Below, piece after piece: positions 1 through 6,052 of a DNA stretch of 19,952 bases. This DNA is from an uncultured Blautia sp. GTDB lineage: Bacteria > Bacillota > Clostridia > Lachnospirales > Lachnospiraceae. The position numbers and the translations under genes are program-made. The notes under the pieces are model-generated. The model saw only the letters and a list, made by a program, of their open reading frames with translations, made no database searches and was not told the origin of the DNA. The stretch is taken from contig CAKROE010000042.1 of NCBI GenBank assembly GCA_934371915.1, positions 1 through 19,952 on the forward strand, in the 5' to 3' direction. Within the stretch, counting starts at the first letter, position 1; every line of letters starts with the position of its first letter.

Positions 1-45
1 GACATGTTCCTCATGCATCTGCTCGCATCCTCGCGGAGCGTTTTT

Positions 46-83
46 ATGTAATAGGAACATTACAGAGTAATTTCCTATTACAT
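46..83. repeat. Perfect 12-bp inverted repeat with inner 5-bp stem
   Basis: Arms ATGTAATAGGAA (46-57) and TTCCTATTACAT (72-83) are exact reverse complements. Inside them ATTAC (59-63) and GTAAT (67-71) pair around a three-base AGA centre, leaving one unpaired C at 58. A T5 run precedes the arms and an A6 run follows, so the outer part also pairs as T/A. On neither strand does the hairpin end in a T-run, so it is not a standard intrinsic terminator. It could be a protein-binding palindrome, a remnant of a small repeat element, or part of the 3' UTR of the ECF operon. The function is unknown. Confidence 0.6.
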
Positions 84-84
84 G

Positions 85-133
85 AAAAAATACCAGAATT
101 CCCTTCCCCATACGGAGACAAAGGACTCTGGTA
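85..133 (-). terminator. Intrinsic terminator of the ECF transporter operon
   Basis: On the minus strand TACCAGA (133-127) pairs with TCTGGTA (97-91), and TCC (125-123) with GGA (102-100) across a small internal loop. Six T's follow directly (complement of A85-A90). It lies about 135 nt past the ecfT stop codon. The position, GC-bearing stem and T-run fit a rho-independent terminator ending the transporter transcript. The loop is long, which lowers certainty. Confidence 0.6.
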
Positions 134-156
134 CTTCTAATATATCTACATACTTC

Positions 157-215
157 CACACCCTCGGCGGCTTAAAAAGCCCAGGGGTGTGCAGAGGGGA
201 ACGGCGAGTTCCCCT
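157..215. repeat. Two adjacent GC-rich hairpins in the ecfT 3' region
   Basis: Hairpin one has arms CACACCC (157-163) and GGGTGTG (185-191) with a nested GGCTT/AAGCC stem (169-173 with 177-181). Hairpin two has perfect 8-bp arms AGGGGAAC (195-202) and GTTCCCCT (208-215) around a 5-nt loop. They lie between the ecfT stop and the putative terminator and no T-run follows either. Possible roles are 3'-end mRNA stabilisation or a small structured RNA. No class was recognised. Confidence 0.5.
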
Positions 216-266
216 TTGCGCTCCTCTTACATGCCAATGTAAATAGGCGGGCTCCAGGGCAGTCCC

Positions 267-1094
267 CTAGAAAGGATTATAGAATCTTCCATATTTAATC
301 GTCACGCTCAAACTCACCATCAGCAGCACCACACCCAGCCCGAGTGCAAGGAAATCCCGTGCCGCGAATGGTCTTCTGGTGTACCATGTACGTTTCTTAT
401 TCTTACCGAACCCACGGAGTTCCATGGCATTGGAAATTGTATCAATCCTGTTCAGGCTTGTCAGGATCAGCGGAAGCAGGATGTTGACCGAGTTTTTCAG
501 TCGTGAGAAGAAATGCTCATTTTTGCCGAGCTCCACGCCTCGCGCCTGCTGCGCCTGACTGATACTGTGATAGTCTCTCTGGATATCCGGGATGTAACGA
601 AGTGCAATTGCCACAGAATATCCTACTTTATAAGAAATTCCGATACTGTTCAGGCTCGCCGCAAACTCACTCGGATTCGTCGCCGAAATAAATAAGATTG
701 CTACCGGCAGCGCCACAAAATATTTCAGTGAAATATTCAACATATAAAACAACTGTTCCGCCGTCACATCGTATCTCCAGAAAAGATGACAGAGCACATG
801 TCTCGTTCCGTATAGGTTCGTTCCCTGATTCGGATCAAATAAGAAAATAAACACATTATTCAGAAGAAGAAAAACAAGCATAAAGATCATCATAAAACGA
901 ACTTCACGATACTTGATCTTGCTGAGTTTGAATGCGGCAAGACTTACTGCGAACAGCCCGAGCAGCACCCATGTGTTGTATGTGATCATACTTGCAAACG
1001 TAAACAACAGGAAAAATGCCAGCTTCGTGGTTCCTGTCATCTTATGTACCACACTGTCACGCTCCAGATAATTCAATACCGTCTTAGCGGCCAT
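267..1094 (-). CDS. ecfT: ECF transporter transmembrane (T) component, EcfT
   Basis: The 275-aa membrane protein couples ATP hydrolysis by the EcfA domains to movement of the substrate-binding S component in an energy-coupling-factor importer. Hydrophobic segments lie roughly at residues 24-55, 65-86 and 117-137, with another near the C-terminus (about 245-265). Two cytoplasmic coupling motifs typical of the family are visible: Ala-Arg-Gly at 184-186 in the QQARGVEL context and the related Leu-Arg-Gly at 226-228. Its start overlaps the end of the ATPase gene by 11 nt and is preceded by a GGGAGGTG ribosome binding site inside that gene, so the two are translationally coupled. The length is normal for EcfT. 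The substrate depends on the S component. Confidence 0.93.
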   Translation of the reverse strand: MAAKTVLNYLERDSVVHKMTGTTKLAFFLLFTFASMITYNTWVLLGLFAVSLAAFKLSKIKYREVRFMMIFMLVFLLLNNVFIFLFDPNQGTNLYGTRHVLCHLFWRYDVTAEQLFYMLNISLKYFVALPVAILFISATNPSEFAASLNSIGISYKVGYSVAIALRYIPDIQRDYHSISQAQQARGVELGKNEHFFSRLKNSVNILLPLILTSLNRIDTISNAMELRGFGKNKKRTWYTRRPFAARDFLALGLGVVLLMVSLSVTIKYGRFYNPF

Positions 1095-2808
1095 TGCTGC
1101 GCACCTCCCTGTCTTCTCCGATAAATCTTTCTACAAATGCTTCCGGCGGTGTGATCTCGCACTGATTTGCCAGCGTAAACAAACTCGTTTCTTTCAAAGC
1201 AGCTCTCTCGATCAGTTCCGGATCACACAGAACTTCCGAAGCTCTGCGATCCGCGATCAGCTGTCCATCTGAAAACACCAGTGCACGTGGTGTGTACTCC
1301 AGCATCAGATGCATATCATGCGTGATCATCACAACCGTCACGCCACGTTCATTCAGCTTACGCAAAAACTCCATAATTTCTGTATAATGGCGGAAATCCT
1401 GTCCGGCAGTCGGCTCATCCAGAATGATCAGTTCCGGATCCTGCACCAGTACACTTGCAATTGTCACACGCTTTTTCTGTCCGAAACTAAGTGCCGATAC
1501 CGGCCAGTTACGGAACGGATAAAGGCCGCAGATTTTCAGAGTATCTTCTACCTTCTGACGAACCTCCGCCTCAGGCAGCCCGGCCTTTTGAAGACTCAGC
1601 GCCACCTCATCGAAAATCATTGTTTTTGAAATCATCTGATTCGGATTCTGCATGACATATCCGATATATTTTGCTCGATGACGGATATTTTCTTTCAGAA
1701 GATCTTTGCCGTGGAATGTAATTTCCCCGGAATCCGGTTCTTCAAATCCACAGATCAACTTGGAAAATGTCGATTTACCGGCTCCGTTTCGTCCCACAAT
1801 ACTGACCATCTCGCCCTTGTCAATCGACAGACTGACATTCCGAAGCGTCTGCTGCCCCTTCGTATATCCAAAACTTAAATGCTTCACTTCCAGAAGTTTC
1901 TCACGCTCCCCTGCATCCTCCGAAAGCGGCTGTGCCTCAAACCAGTCCTTAAGTTTCTTACGGTCCGCCTCATCCAATACAACCGAATCTACATGCGCCG
2001 GTTTCTTTTCTTTCGTAATGTCAATTCCCGCATAACGCATTGCTGTCACATAAAGCGGTTCGCGGATACCGTTGTCACTGAGCAGACTTGTAGAAAGAAG
2101 TTCATCCGGTGTCAGATCCGCAAGAATCGTTCCGTCATTGACCAGTACGATACGGTCCACATTACGCCAGAGCACATCCTCAAGGCGATGTTCAATGATC
2201 AGAACCGTCGTGTCTGTTTTTTTCTGTATCTCATCAATCAGCTCGATTGCCTGTTTGCCGGCAGCCGGGTCAAGATTTGCCAGCGGCTCGTCAAACAGAA
2301 GGATTTTGACCTGATCAACCATAACACCCGCAAGGCTGACCCTCTGCTTCTGTCCGCCGGACAGCTCATGCGGTGCATATTCCAGATGATTTTCAATTCC
2401 GACAAGCTCTGCGGCATGACGGGTGATTGCATGCATTTTATCCTGAGGTGTACAGCTGTTTTCCAGTGCAAAGGCAATGTCCTCGCCTACCGTCAGCCCG
2501 ATAAACTGTCCGTCCGGATCCTGCAGGACTGTTCCCACATGGGCAGCCAGCTCAAAAATACTGCTGTGCGGCGCATCCACACCATCCACAGTCAGTGAAC
2601 CTTTGCATTCTCCCGGATTGGAAAAAGGATTCAGCCCGTTGACACATCCTGCCAGTGTACTCTTGCCACTGCCGGAAGGTCCCGCGATCAGCACCTTTTC
2701 GCCCGGAAAAATATCCAGATTGATTCCTGTCAGTGTAGGCTTCTTCTGCGCCCGGTACTGGAATGAAAAATCTTTGAATGAAATAACAGGGGATTTTTTT
2801 TCAGTCAT
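1084..2808 (-). CDS. ecfA: ECF transporter ATPase, two fused ABC domains (EcfA)
   Basis: This 574-aa protein carries both ATPase halves of an ECF importer in one chain. Domain 1 has Walker A GPSGSGKST (43-51), Q-loop VLQDPDGQ (about 94-101), signature LSGGQKQR (149-156) and Walker B LLFDEP (170-175). Domain 2 has Walker A GRNGAGKST (339-347), a Q-loop VMQNPNQ, a Walker B LIILDEP, and a variant signature LSFGQKKR (440-447) in which the first Gly is Phe. Many Firmicutes use two separate EcfA proteins; the fused form resembles the YkoD-type arrangement. The start is preceded by GAGGTG. It lies 108 nt after the S-component gene, and a terminator-like hairpin sits in that gap. Confidence 0.92.
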   Translation of the reverse strand: MTEKKSPVISFKDFSFQYRAQKKPTLTGINLDIFPGEKVLIAGPSGSGKSTLAGCVNGLNPFSNPGECKGSLTVDGVDAPHSSIFELAAHVGTVLQDPDGQFIGLTVGEDIAFALENSCTPQDKMHAITRHAAELVGIENHLEYAPHELSGGQKQRVSLAGVMVDQVKILLFDEPLANLDPAAGKQAIELIDEIQKKTDTTVLIIEHRLEDVLWRNVDRIVLVNDGTILADLTPDELLSTSLLSDNGIREPLYVTAMRYAGIDITKEKKPAHVDSVVLDEADRKKLKDWFEAQPLSEDAGEREKLLEVKHLSFGYTKGQQTLRNVSLSIDKGEMVSIVGRNGAGKSTFSKLICGFEEPDSGEITFHGKDLLKENIRHRAKYIGYVMQNPNQMISKTMIFDEVALSLQKAGLPEAEVRQKVEDTLKICGLYPFRNWPVSALSFGQKKRVTIASVLVQDPELIILDEPTAGQDFRHYTEIMEFLRKLNERGVTVVMITHDMHLMLEYTPRALVFSDGQLIADRRASEVLCDPELIERAALKETSLFTLANQCEITPPEAFVERFIGEDREVRSNGR

Positions 2809-2861
2809 TTAAACACCTCAAATTTATTATCATAATAAAACAATCCAAAACAACAGCATAG

Positions 2862-2905
2862 AAAAAGCCTTTTCACAAGCCATAAAAGCTACATGAGAAG
2901 GCTTT
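2862..2905 (-). terminator. Terminator-like hairpin between the S-component gene and ecfA
   Basis: Eleven nt past the S-component stop codon, AAAGCCTT and AAGGCTTT (2898-2905 and 2864-2871) form an 8-bp stem, with TCA/TGA pairing continuing inside past a mismatch. A run of T's ends the hairpin on the minus strand. Because ecfA follows on the same strand, this probably gives partial termination, making more S component than ATPase and T protein. Alternatively ecfA-ecfT has its own promoter in 2809-2860, where only a weak candidate is visible. Confidence 0.6.
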
Positions 2906-2916
2906 GTCATCATATC

Positions 2917-3468
2917 TTATTCCTGATCAAGGGAACCTTTCTTTGCAATGGTCTTTGTGTATGCCAGAATCAGAAGTCCGCCTACAATCACACCTGTAAC
3001 TGTGTTGGAAACTGCGGCAAATACACCCTGAGCAAATACCTTGTTTGCAGGCTCTGCATAAATAAGGATGTCAAGTACCGGAGCTACAACTACCCAGCCG
3101 ATCACATGTGCGATCACGTTGGAAACTACGAATACAGCAACTTTGCCTTTACCGAATTCGCCTTCCTGAACGTTCAGTTTCTTGGCAAACAGGCCGATAA
3201 CCACACCAACAAATGCGGAAGTGATTACCCAGCTCCACCACGGGCTTCCGCCCCATGACAGGTCGATCAGTGCATGACCGATGAAACCGATCAGACCACC
3301 TGCTACCGGTCCGTACATTGCTGCCAGAAGTGCAAGTACTGCATACTGAAGGCTGATGTTTGTGTTCGGTACCGGGCTCGGTATTGCAACAAAACGTCCC
3401 AGTACAAAGAACAGTGCTGCGCCGATTCCGACGGCAACAACGGTTTTGATACTGCTGTTGTTTTTCAT
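2917..3468 (-). CDS. UPF0397-type ECF transporter substrate-binding (S) component
   Basis: The 183-aa integral membrane protein is the likely substrate-binding subunit of the ECF importer encoded with it. About six hydrophobic segments run through the chain, starting with the stretch after MKNNSSIKTVVAVGIG and ending in an ILAYTK segment followed by a basic tail. It matches the UPF0397 pattern (early FVAIPSPVPNTNISLQYA motif, later SWGGSPWWSW motif). Some annotation pipelines call this family a riboflavin S component, but there is no room here for an FMN riboswitch, so I leave the substrate open. I chose the ATG at 3468 because GAGGAGG lies just upstream; an in-frame ATG 39 nt earlier falls within the leader hairpin and lacks such a site. 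It is the first gene of an S-A-T operon. Confidence 0.88.
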   Translation of the reverse strand: MKNNSSIKTVVAVGIGAALFFVLGRFVAIPSPVPNTNISLQYAVLALLAAMYGPVAGGLIGFIGHALIDLSWGGSPWWSWVITSAFVGVVIGLFAKKLNVQEGEFGKGKVAVFVVSNVIAHVIGWVVVAPVLDILIYAEPANKVFAQGVFAAVSNTVTGVIVGGLLILAYTKTIAKKGSLDQE

Positions 3469-3496
3469 GATTATATCCTCCTCAAAAAGTACATGT

Positions 3497-3515
3497 TCTC
3501 CGGTCATACCGGAGA
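3497..3515 (-). promoter_or_regulatory. Hairpin at the 5' end of the ECF operon transcript
   Basis: TCTCCGG (3497-3503) and CCGGAGA (3509-3515) form a perfect 7-bp stem with a 5-nt loop. From the promoter position, transcription should start near 3516, which puts the hairpin at the very 5' end of the mRNA, about 20 nt before the ribosome binding site. It may protect the transcript from 5' decay or be a binding site for a regulator. Confidence 0.45.
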
Positions 3516-3522
3516 CAGTGAT

Positions 3523-3552
3523 AGTATAAGTCTTTTATAAGGTTTTTGTCAA
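3523..3552 (-). promoter_or_regulatory. SigA-type promoter of the ECF transporter operon
   Basis: On the minus strand a consensus -35 box TTGACA (3552-3547) is followed after 18 bp by TATACT (3528-3523). The -35 box overlaps the stop codon of the RNase H gene. Transcription would begin near 3516, giving a 5' UTR of about 48 nt. Confidence 0.7.
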
Positions 3553-4217
3553 TGGATTCCCAGCGCTTCTTTTGCAAGTTCGTCGACCATATCGTTGTAC
3601 TTGTCATTGGAATGACCTTTGACCTTACGAAATTCGATGTGTACCTTTTCTTTTGCCTTCTGATAAAAATCGCGGTATGCGATTGTCCCCGGTTTGTTGG
3701 CTTTCCAGTCTCCGTTACACCAGCTCGCGATTCCCTGATAATCATGGTATATAATAATAGAAGGAATTCTGTGATCCAGTGCATACTGCATCGCGGCTTC
3801 GCTTCCTTTGATCTCACCGGCTACGTTTCGCATCTGCGCAAGCTCCGGGTCCGTCATCTTCTGCGAAAATTTTTCTTCTTTTCCGTCGATCAGGACGACC
3901 ATTCCATAGGAAAACTCCTTTGTTCCCACGTGATAACTTCCGTCAACGTAAATCTCGACCGCATCTGAATTTGCAGTCTCCACCCGGATGTCTCCGCTCG
4001 TCTCCGGATTCTTTACAGCAGATTCACTTGCTCCTGCACCTTGTCCACATTTATCACTGACACCAATTCCCAGGTACTCTTTTGCTTCTGCTTCTGTGCC
4101 AAAACTTTTGTATATTGCTCCTGGATACCCCATCACCTGCTTCTTACATTCCTCCCAGGTAAGGAACATCCCGGTCTTTCTTCCCTGTCTTACTGCATAA
4201 AATTTCTTCTTAGCCAT
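3549..4217 (-). CDS. rnhA: Ribonuclease H with N-terminal hybrid-binding domain
   Basis: The 222-aa protein degrades RNA in RNA-DNA hybrids. Residues about 3-50 form the viroplasmin-like hybrid-binding domain (KKFYAVRQGRKTG, then YPGAIYKSFGTEAEAKEYL) seen in eukaryotic-type RNase H1 and many Clostridia. A linker (about 51-85) leads to the catalytic RNase H fold. The four acidic catalytic positions are present: D92 in VDGS, E135 in AGEIKGSE, D159 in YHDYQGI and D212 in the NDMVDELAK motif. The N-terminal domain makes it longer than the ~155-aa E. coli enzyme. The ATG at 4217 follows an AGGAGG site. It has its own promoter and is not obviously linked to its neighbours. Confidence 0.94.
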   Translation of the reverse strand: MAKKKFYAVRQGRKTGMFLTWEECKKQVMGYPGAIYKSFGTEAEAKEYLGIGVSDKCGQGAGASESAVKNPETSGDIRVETANSDAVEIYVDGSYHVGTKEFSYGMVVLIDGKEEKFSQKMTDPELAQMRNVAGEIKGSEAAMQYALDHRIPSIIIYHDYQGIASWCNGDWKANKPGTIAYRDFYQKAKEKVHIEFRKVKGHSNDKYNDMVDELAKEALGIH

Positions 4218-4245
4218 GCCGCCTCCTGCATAATTTGATAGTTAT

Positions 4246-4273
4246 ATTATACCTGCCCGCAAAAAAAACACAA
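4246..4273 (-). promoter_or_regulatory. Promoter of the RNase H gene
   Basis: A perfect -10 box TATAAT (4251-4246, minus strand) lies 28 nt before the ATG. A partial -35 TTGTGT (4273-4268) stands 16 bp upstream of it. The -35 box directly follows the T-run of the ridA terminator, so the two transcription units are packed back to back. Confidence 0.6.
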
Positions 4274-4274
4274 C

Positions 4275-4315
4275 AAAAAAGAAGACCACCCCGTCTCCGA
4301 AATGGCCCTCTCTTC
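4275..4315 (-). terminator. Intrinsic terminator downstream of ridA
   Basis: On the minus strand a stem starting AGAGGGCCA (4313-4305) pairs with TGGTCTTCT (4287-4279), including two G-T wobbles. The pairing can extend inward through TTTC/GGGG wobble pairs, and a T6 run closes it (complement of A4275-A4280). It lies about 40 nt past the ridA stop, as expected for its terminator. Confidence 0.6.
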
Positions 4316-4321
4316 ATTACA

Positions 4322-4338
4322 TGATTCAGTCTGAATCA
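4322..4338. repeat. 17-bp perfect palindrome after ridA
   Basis: TGATTCAG (4322-4329) and CTGAATCA (4331-4338) are exact reverse complements around a single central T. It lies 15 nt past the ridA stop codon and before the terminator stem. The one-base centre fits a dimeric-regulator operator better than an RNA hairpin, but a site at the 3' end of a gene would be an odd place for one. Function unknown. Confidence 0.45.
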
Positions 4339-4353
4339 GATACAGTCAAAAAA

Positions 4354-4728
4354 TTATTCAGCAACTGCAATTGCTTCTACTTCACACAGAACATTCTTCG
4401 GAAGCTGTTTAACAGCAACACAGGAACGAGCCGGTTTGCTTGTGAAATATTTCTCATAAACTGCGTTGAATGCTGCAAAATCAGCCATATCAGCAAGGAA
4501 ACATGTTGTCTTTACAACGTTGTCAAATGTAAGGCCTGCTTCTTCAAGAATAGCACCTACATTTTTGCAGGACTGCTCTGCCTGAGTTTCGATCTTGTCA
4601 CCTGCAACTTCACCTGTTGCCGGGTCAACCGGGATCTGTCCTGATGCAAATACAAAATTTCCTACCATTTTAGCCTGAGAATATGGTCCGATTGCTGCCG
4701 GAGCCTTTTTAGTTTCAAGAGTTTTCAT
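4354..4728 (-). CDS. ridA: RidA family reactive intermediate/imine deaminase
   Basis: The 124-aa protein belongs to the Rid (YjgF/UK114) family, small trimeric enzymes that hydrolyse reactive enamine/imine products of PLP enzymes such as 2-aminoacrylate. The signature residues are present: Y16 in AIGPYSQA, S29 in FASGQIPVDP, N88, the substrate-carboxylate-binding Arg R101 in KPARSCVAV, and the C-terminal CEVEAIA segment carrying the family Glu. The start at 4728 is chosen because GGAGG lies just upstream; an in-frame ATG 30 nt earlier lacks a site and would add an unalignable basic stretch. It has its own promoter, so it is probably unrelated to the nitrogenase-like operon upstream, although it lies directly after it on the same strand. 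Confidence 0.95.
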   Translation of the reverse strand: MKTLETKKAPAAIGPYSQAKMVGNFVFASGQIPVDPATGEVAGDKIETQAEQSCKNVGAILEEAGLTFDNVVKTTCFLADMADFAAFNAVYEKYFTSKPARSCVAVKQLPKNVLCEVEAIAVAE

Positions 4729-4756
4729 GATTAATCCTCCATTTTTCGTTTTTCTC

Positions 4757-4785
4757 ATCTTATCACCGAACTAAAAATGCGTCAA
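4757..4785 (-). promoter_or_regulatory. Promoter of ridA with extended -10
   Basis: On the minus strand the -35 box is TTGACG (4785-4780), then a 17-bp spacer and TAAGAT (4762-4757). A TG dinucleotide one base before the -10 box makes it an extended -10. Transcription would start about 20 nt before the ridA ATG. Confidence 0.7.
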
Positions 4786-4789
4786 TGCC

Positions 4790-4819
4790 AATCACGTTTT
4801 TCATGGTTTTTTCGTGATT
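4790..4819. repeat. Inverted repeat just upstream of the ridA promoter
   Basis: AATCACG (4790-4796) and CGTGATT (4813-4819) are exact reverse complements with a 16-bp loop rich in T on the plus strand. It lies between the K1 stop codon and the -35 box of ridA, with no T-run after it on the minus strand. It may be an operator for ridA, or a weak 3'-end hairpin of the K1 operon, for which no clear intrinsic terminator is visible. Confidence 0.35.
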
Positions 4820-4837
4820 TCACAGTTACTGTTCACA

Positions 4838-6052
4838 CTATATTTCTGACAGATATTTTCCTTCTTTTATACCGCGCAAAAAAATTCTTCCCGAGAAAGC
4901 AATATGCGGAAGTTCATAAAAACTGCTGCTCTTCGGACAGATTGGTCTGTACAGTGGATCCGCAATGATAATCCTTGCATCTTTTAAAAGTTCCTGCACT
5001 TCTTCCTCACCTTTTGTGACACGATCATTCGGGGCAAGAAGTCCCGCATTTGTCTCCAGCGGACATATGACACGGACAGCTTTATGGTATTTTTTTTCGA
5101 TTGCAGCTGCCAGTGATCCCATCGTTACTGCCTCTCCGATCAGCGTGATTTCCTGTGGTTCGGACAGACGATTCTGAAGATATGGAATCCCCGGTTCATC
5201 CTGCACGACTAATGTGGATTCTTCCTCAGATGATTTTTTCTTTTTATCTGTATTTTTCGTCACCTGTTCCAGCATTATTACAAGATCTTCTGTAAAATCA
5301 CCAACAGGTGTTCCGATAACATATGGTGTGCCGAATTTTTCTTTTAATATTTTTGCAGTCTCCAGGCCCACAGATGATACGACAAGATTGACTTCTGCTT
5401 CTGCCGCATGGCTTAAGTTTTCCAGTGAATCTCCCATGGCCCAGCTTGATGTTACCTGCCATCCGTGCTTTGCGAGAATTTGTTTCATGCAGTCTGTGTT
5501 TTGCTGTGGGCCGAAGTCCAGAGGGGTAACTCCAAGAAGATTGAGTGTATGAGGAATTGTAGTTATCGATGTTACATCAGCGTCCGCATTTTTTGTTTCC
5601 TTTAAAGGCTGTACAAAACGTTCTGCGATTTTCGCAAGGGCAAGTCCGGCGCCGTACGTATAATCATGCATCCCATTTGTCGGGATTGCAAATGCCGGGA
5701 TTCCTGTCTCTGTCTCAATTACCTGTGCAATCGCAGGAAAATCCGTACCATTCATAAACGGAATCGGCGAACCTGCCAGCGCAATAAATTTCGGATGCAG
5801 TTCTTTTGCCGTCTCCTCGATGTCACGGATAAATTTTGCATCGTTTCCCATCACAGCATCAATCTCGGTCAGTCCGGAAATGTAGATCAGGCTGTCCTGT
5901 TCGTACCAGCGGATCTCATCGTGGGTATTGTAAGTAGAATTACATCCTGACGGATCGTGCATGACTACCATGCCGCCAAGCTCGTAGAGTGCGGAACACA
6001 CTCCGGAAACATCCGCTGTATAAACCGGTATGATTCGATATGACTGTCTCAT
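4838..6052 (-). CDS. Nitrogenase component 1-like protein K1 (NifK/NifE/NifN superfamily)
   Basis: The 404-aa protein has the Oxidored_nitro (component 1) fold and is the likely partner of D1. The start at 6052 is chosen because its ATG overlaps the D1 stop as ATGA. It also puts the conserved Cys at residue 37 (HDPSGC) in exactly the place it has in the paralogue K2 (DAGGC, C37); an in-frame ATG at 6073 lacks both features. C37 matches the second P-cluster Cys of NifK. The positions of the first and third NifK cysteines carry other residues (the YTAD stretch and ALAGSPIP). A Lys/Glu-rich linker (about residues 262-283) splits the protein. The C-terminal H-x-A-x-SG motif is shared with K2. No known substrate-specific subgroup is recognised. 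Confidence 0.88.
   Translation of the reverse strand: MRQSYRIIPVYTADVSGVCSALYELGGMVVMHDPSGCNSTYNTHDEIRWYEQDSLIYISGLTEIDAVMGNDAKFIRDIEETAKELHPKFIALAGSPIPFMNGTDFPAIAQVIETETGIPAFAIPTNGMHDYTYGAGLALAKIAERFVQPLKETKNADADVTSITTIPHTLNLLGVTPLDFGPQQNTDCMKQILAKHGWQVTSSWAMGDSLENLSHAAEAEVNLVVSSVGLETAKILKEKFGTPYVIGTPVGDFTEDLVIMLEQVTKNTDKKKKSSEEESTLVVQDEPGIPYLQNRLSEPQEITLIGEAVTMGSLAAAIEKKYHKAVRVICPLETNAGLLAPNDRVTKGEEEVQELLKDARIIIADPLYRPICPKSSSFYELPHIAFSGRIFLRGIKEGKYLSEI

Noticed and set aside
10..45. Plus-strand terminator at the window edge (GCTC/GAGC stem then T5)
   Set aside because: The stem is only about 4 bp and the T-run is better explained as part of the following 12-bp palindrome; any gene it would serve is outside the window.
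1879..2598. Long plus-strand open frames opposite ecfA, hypF, K2 and other genes
   Set aside because: They lie fully inside well-supported minus-strand genes, are rich in Cys, His and Arg as expected of shadow frames, and lack ribosome binding sites.
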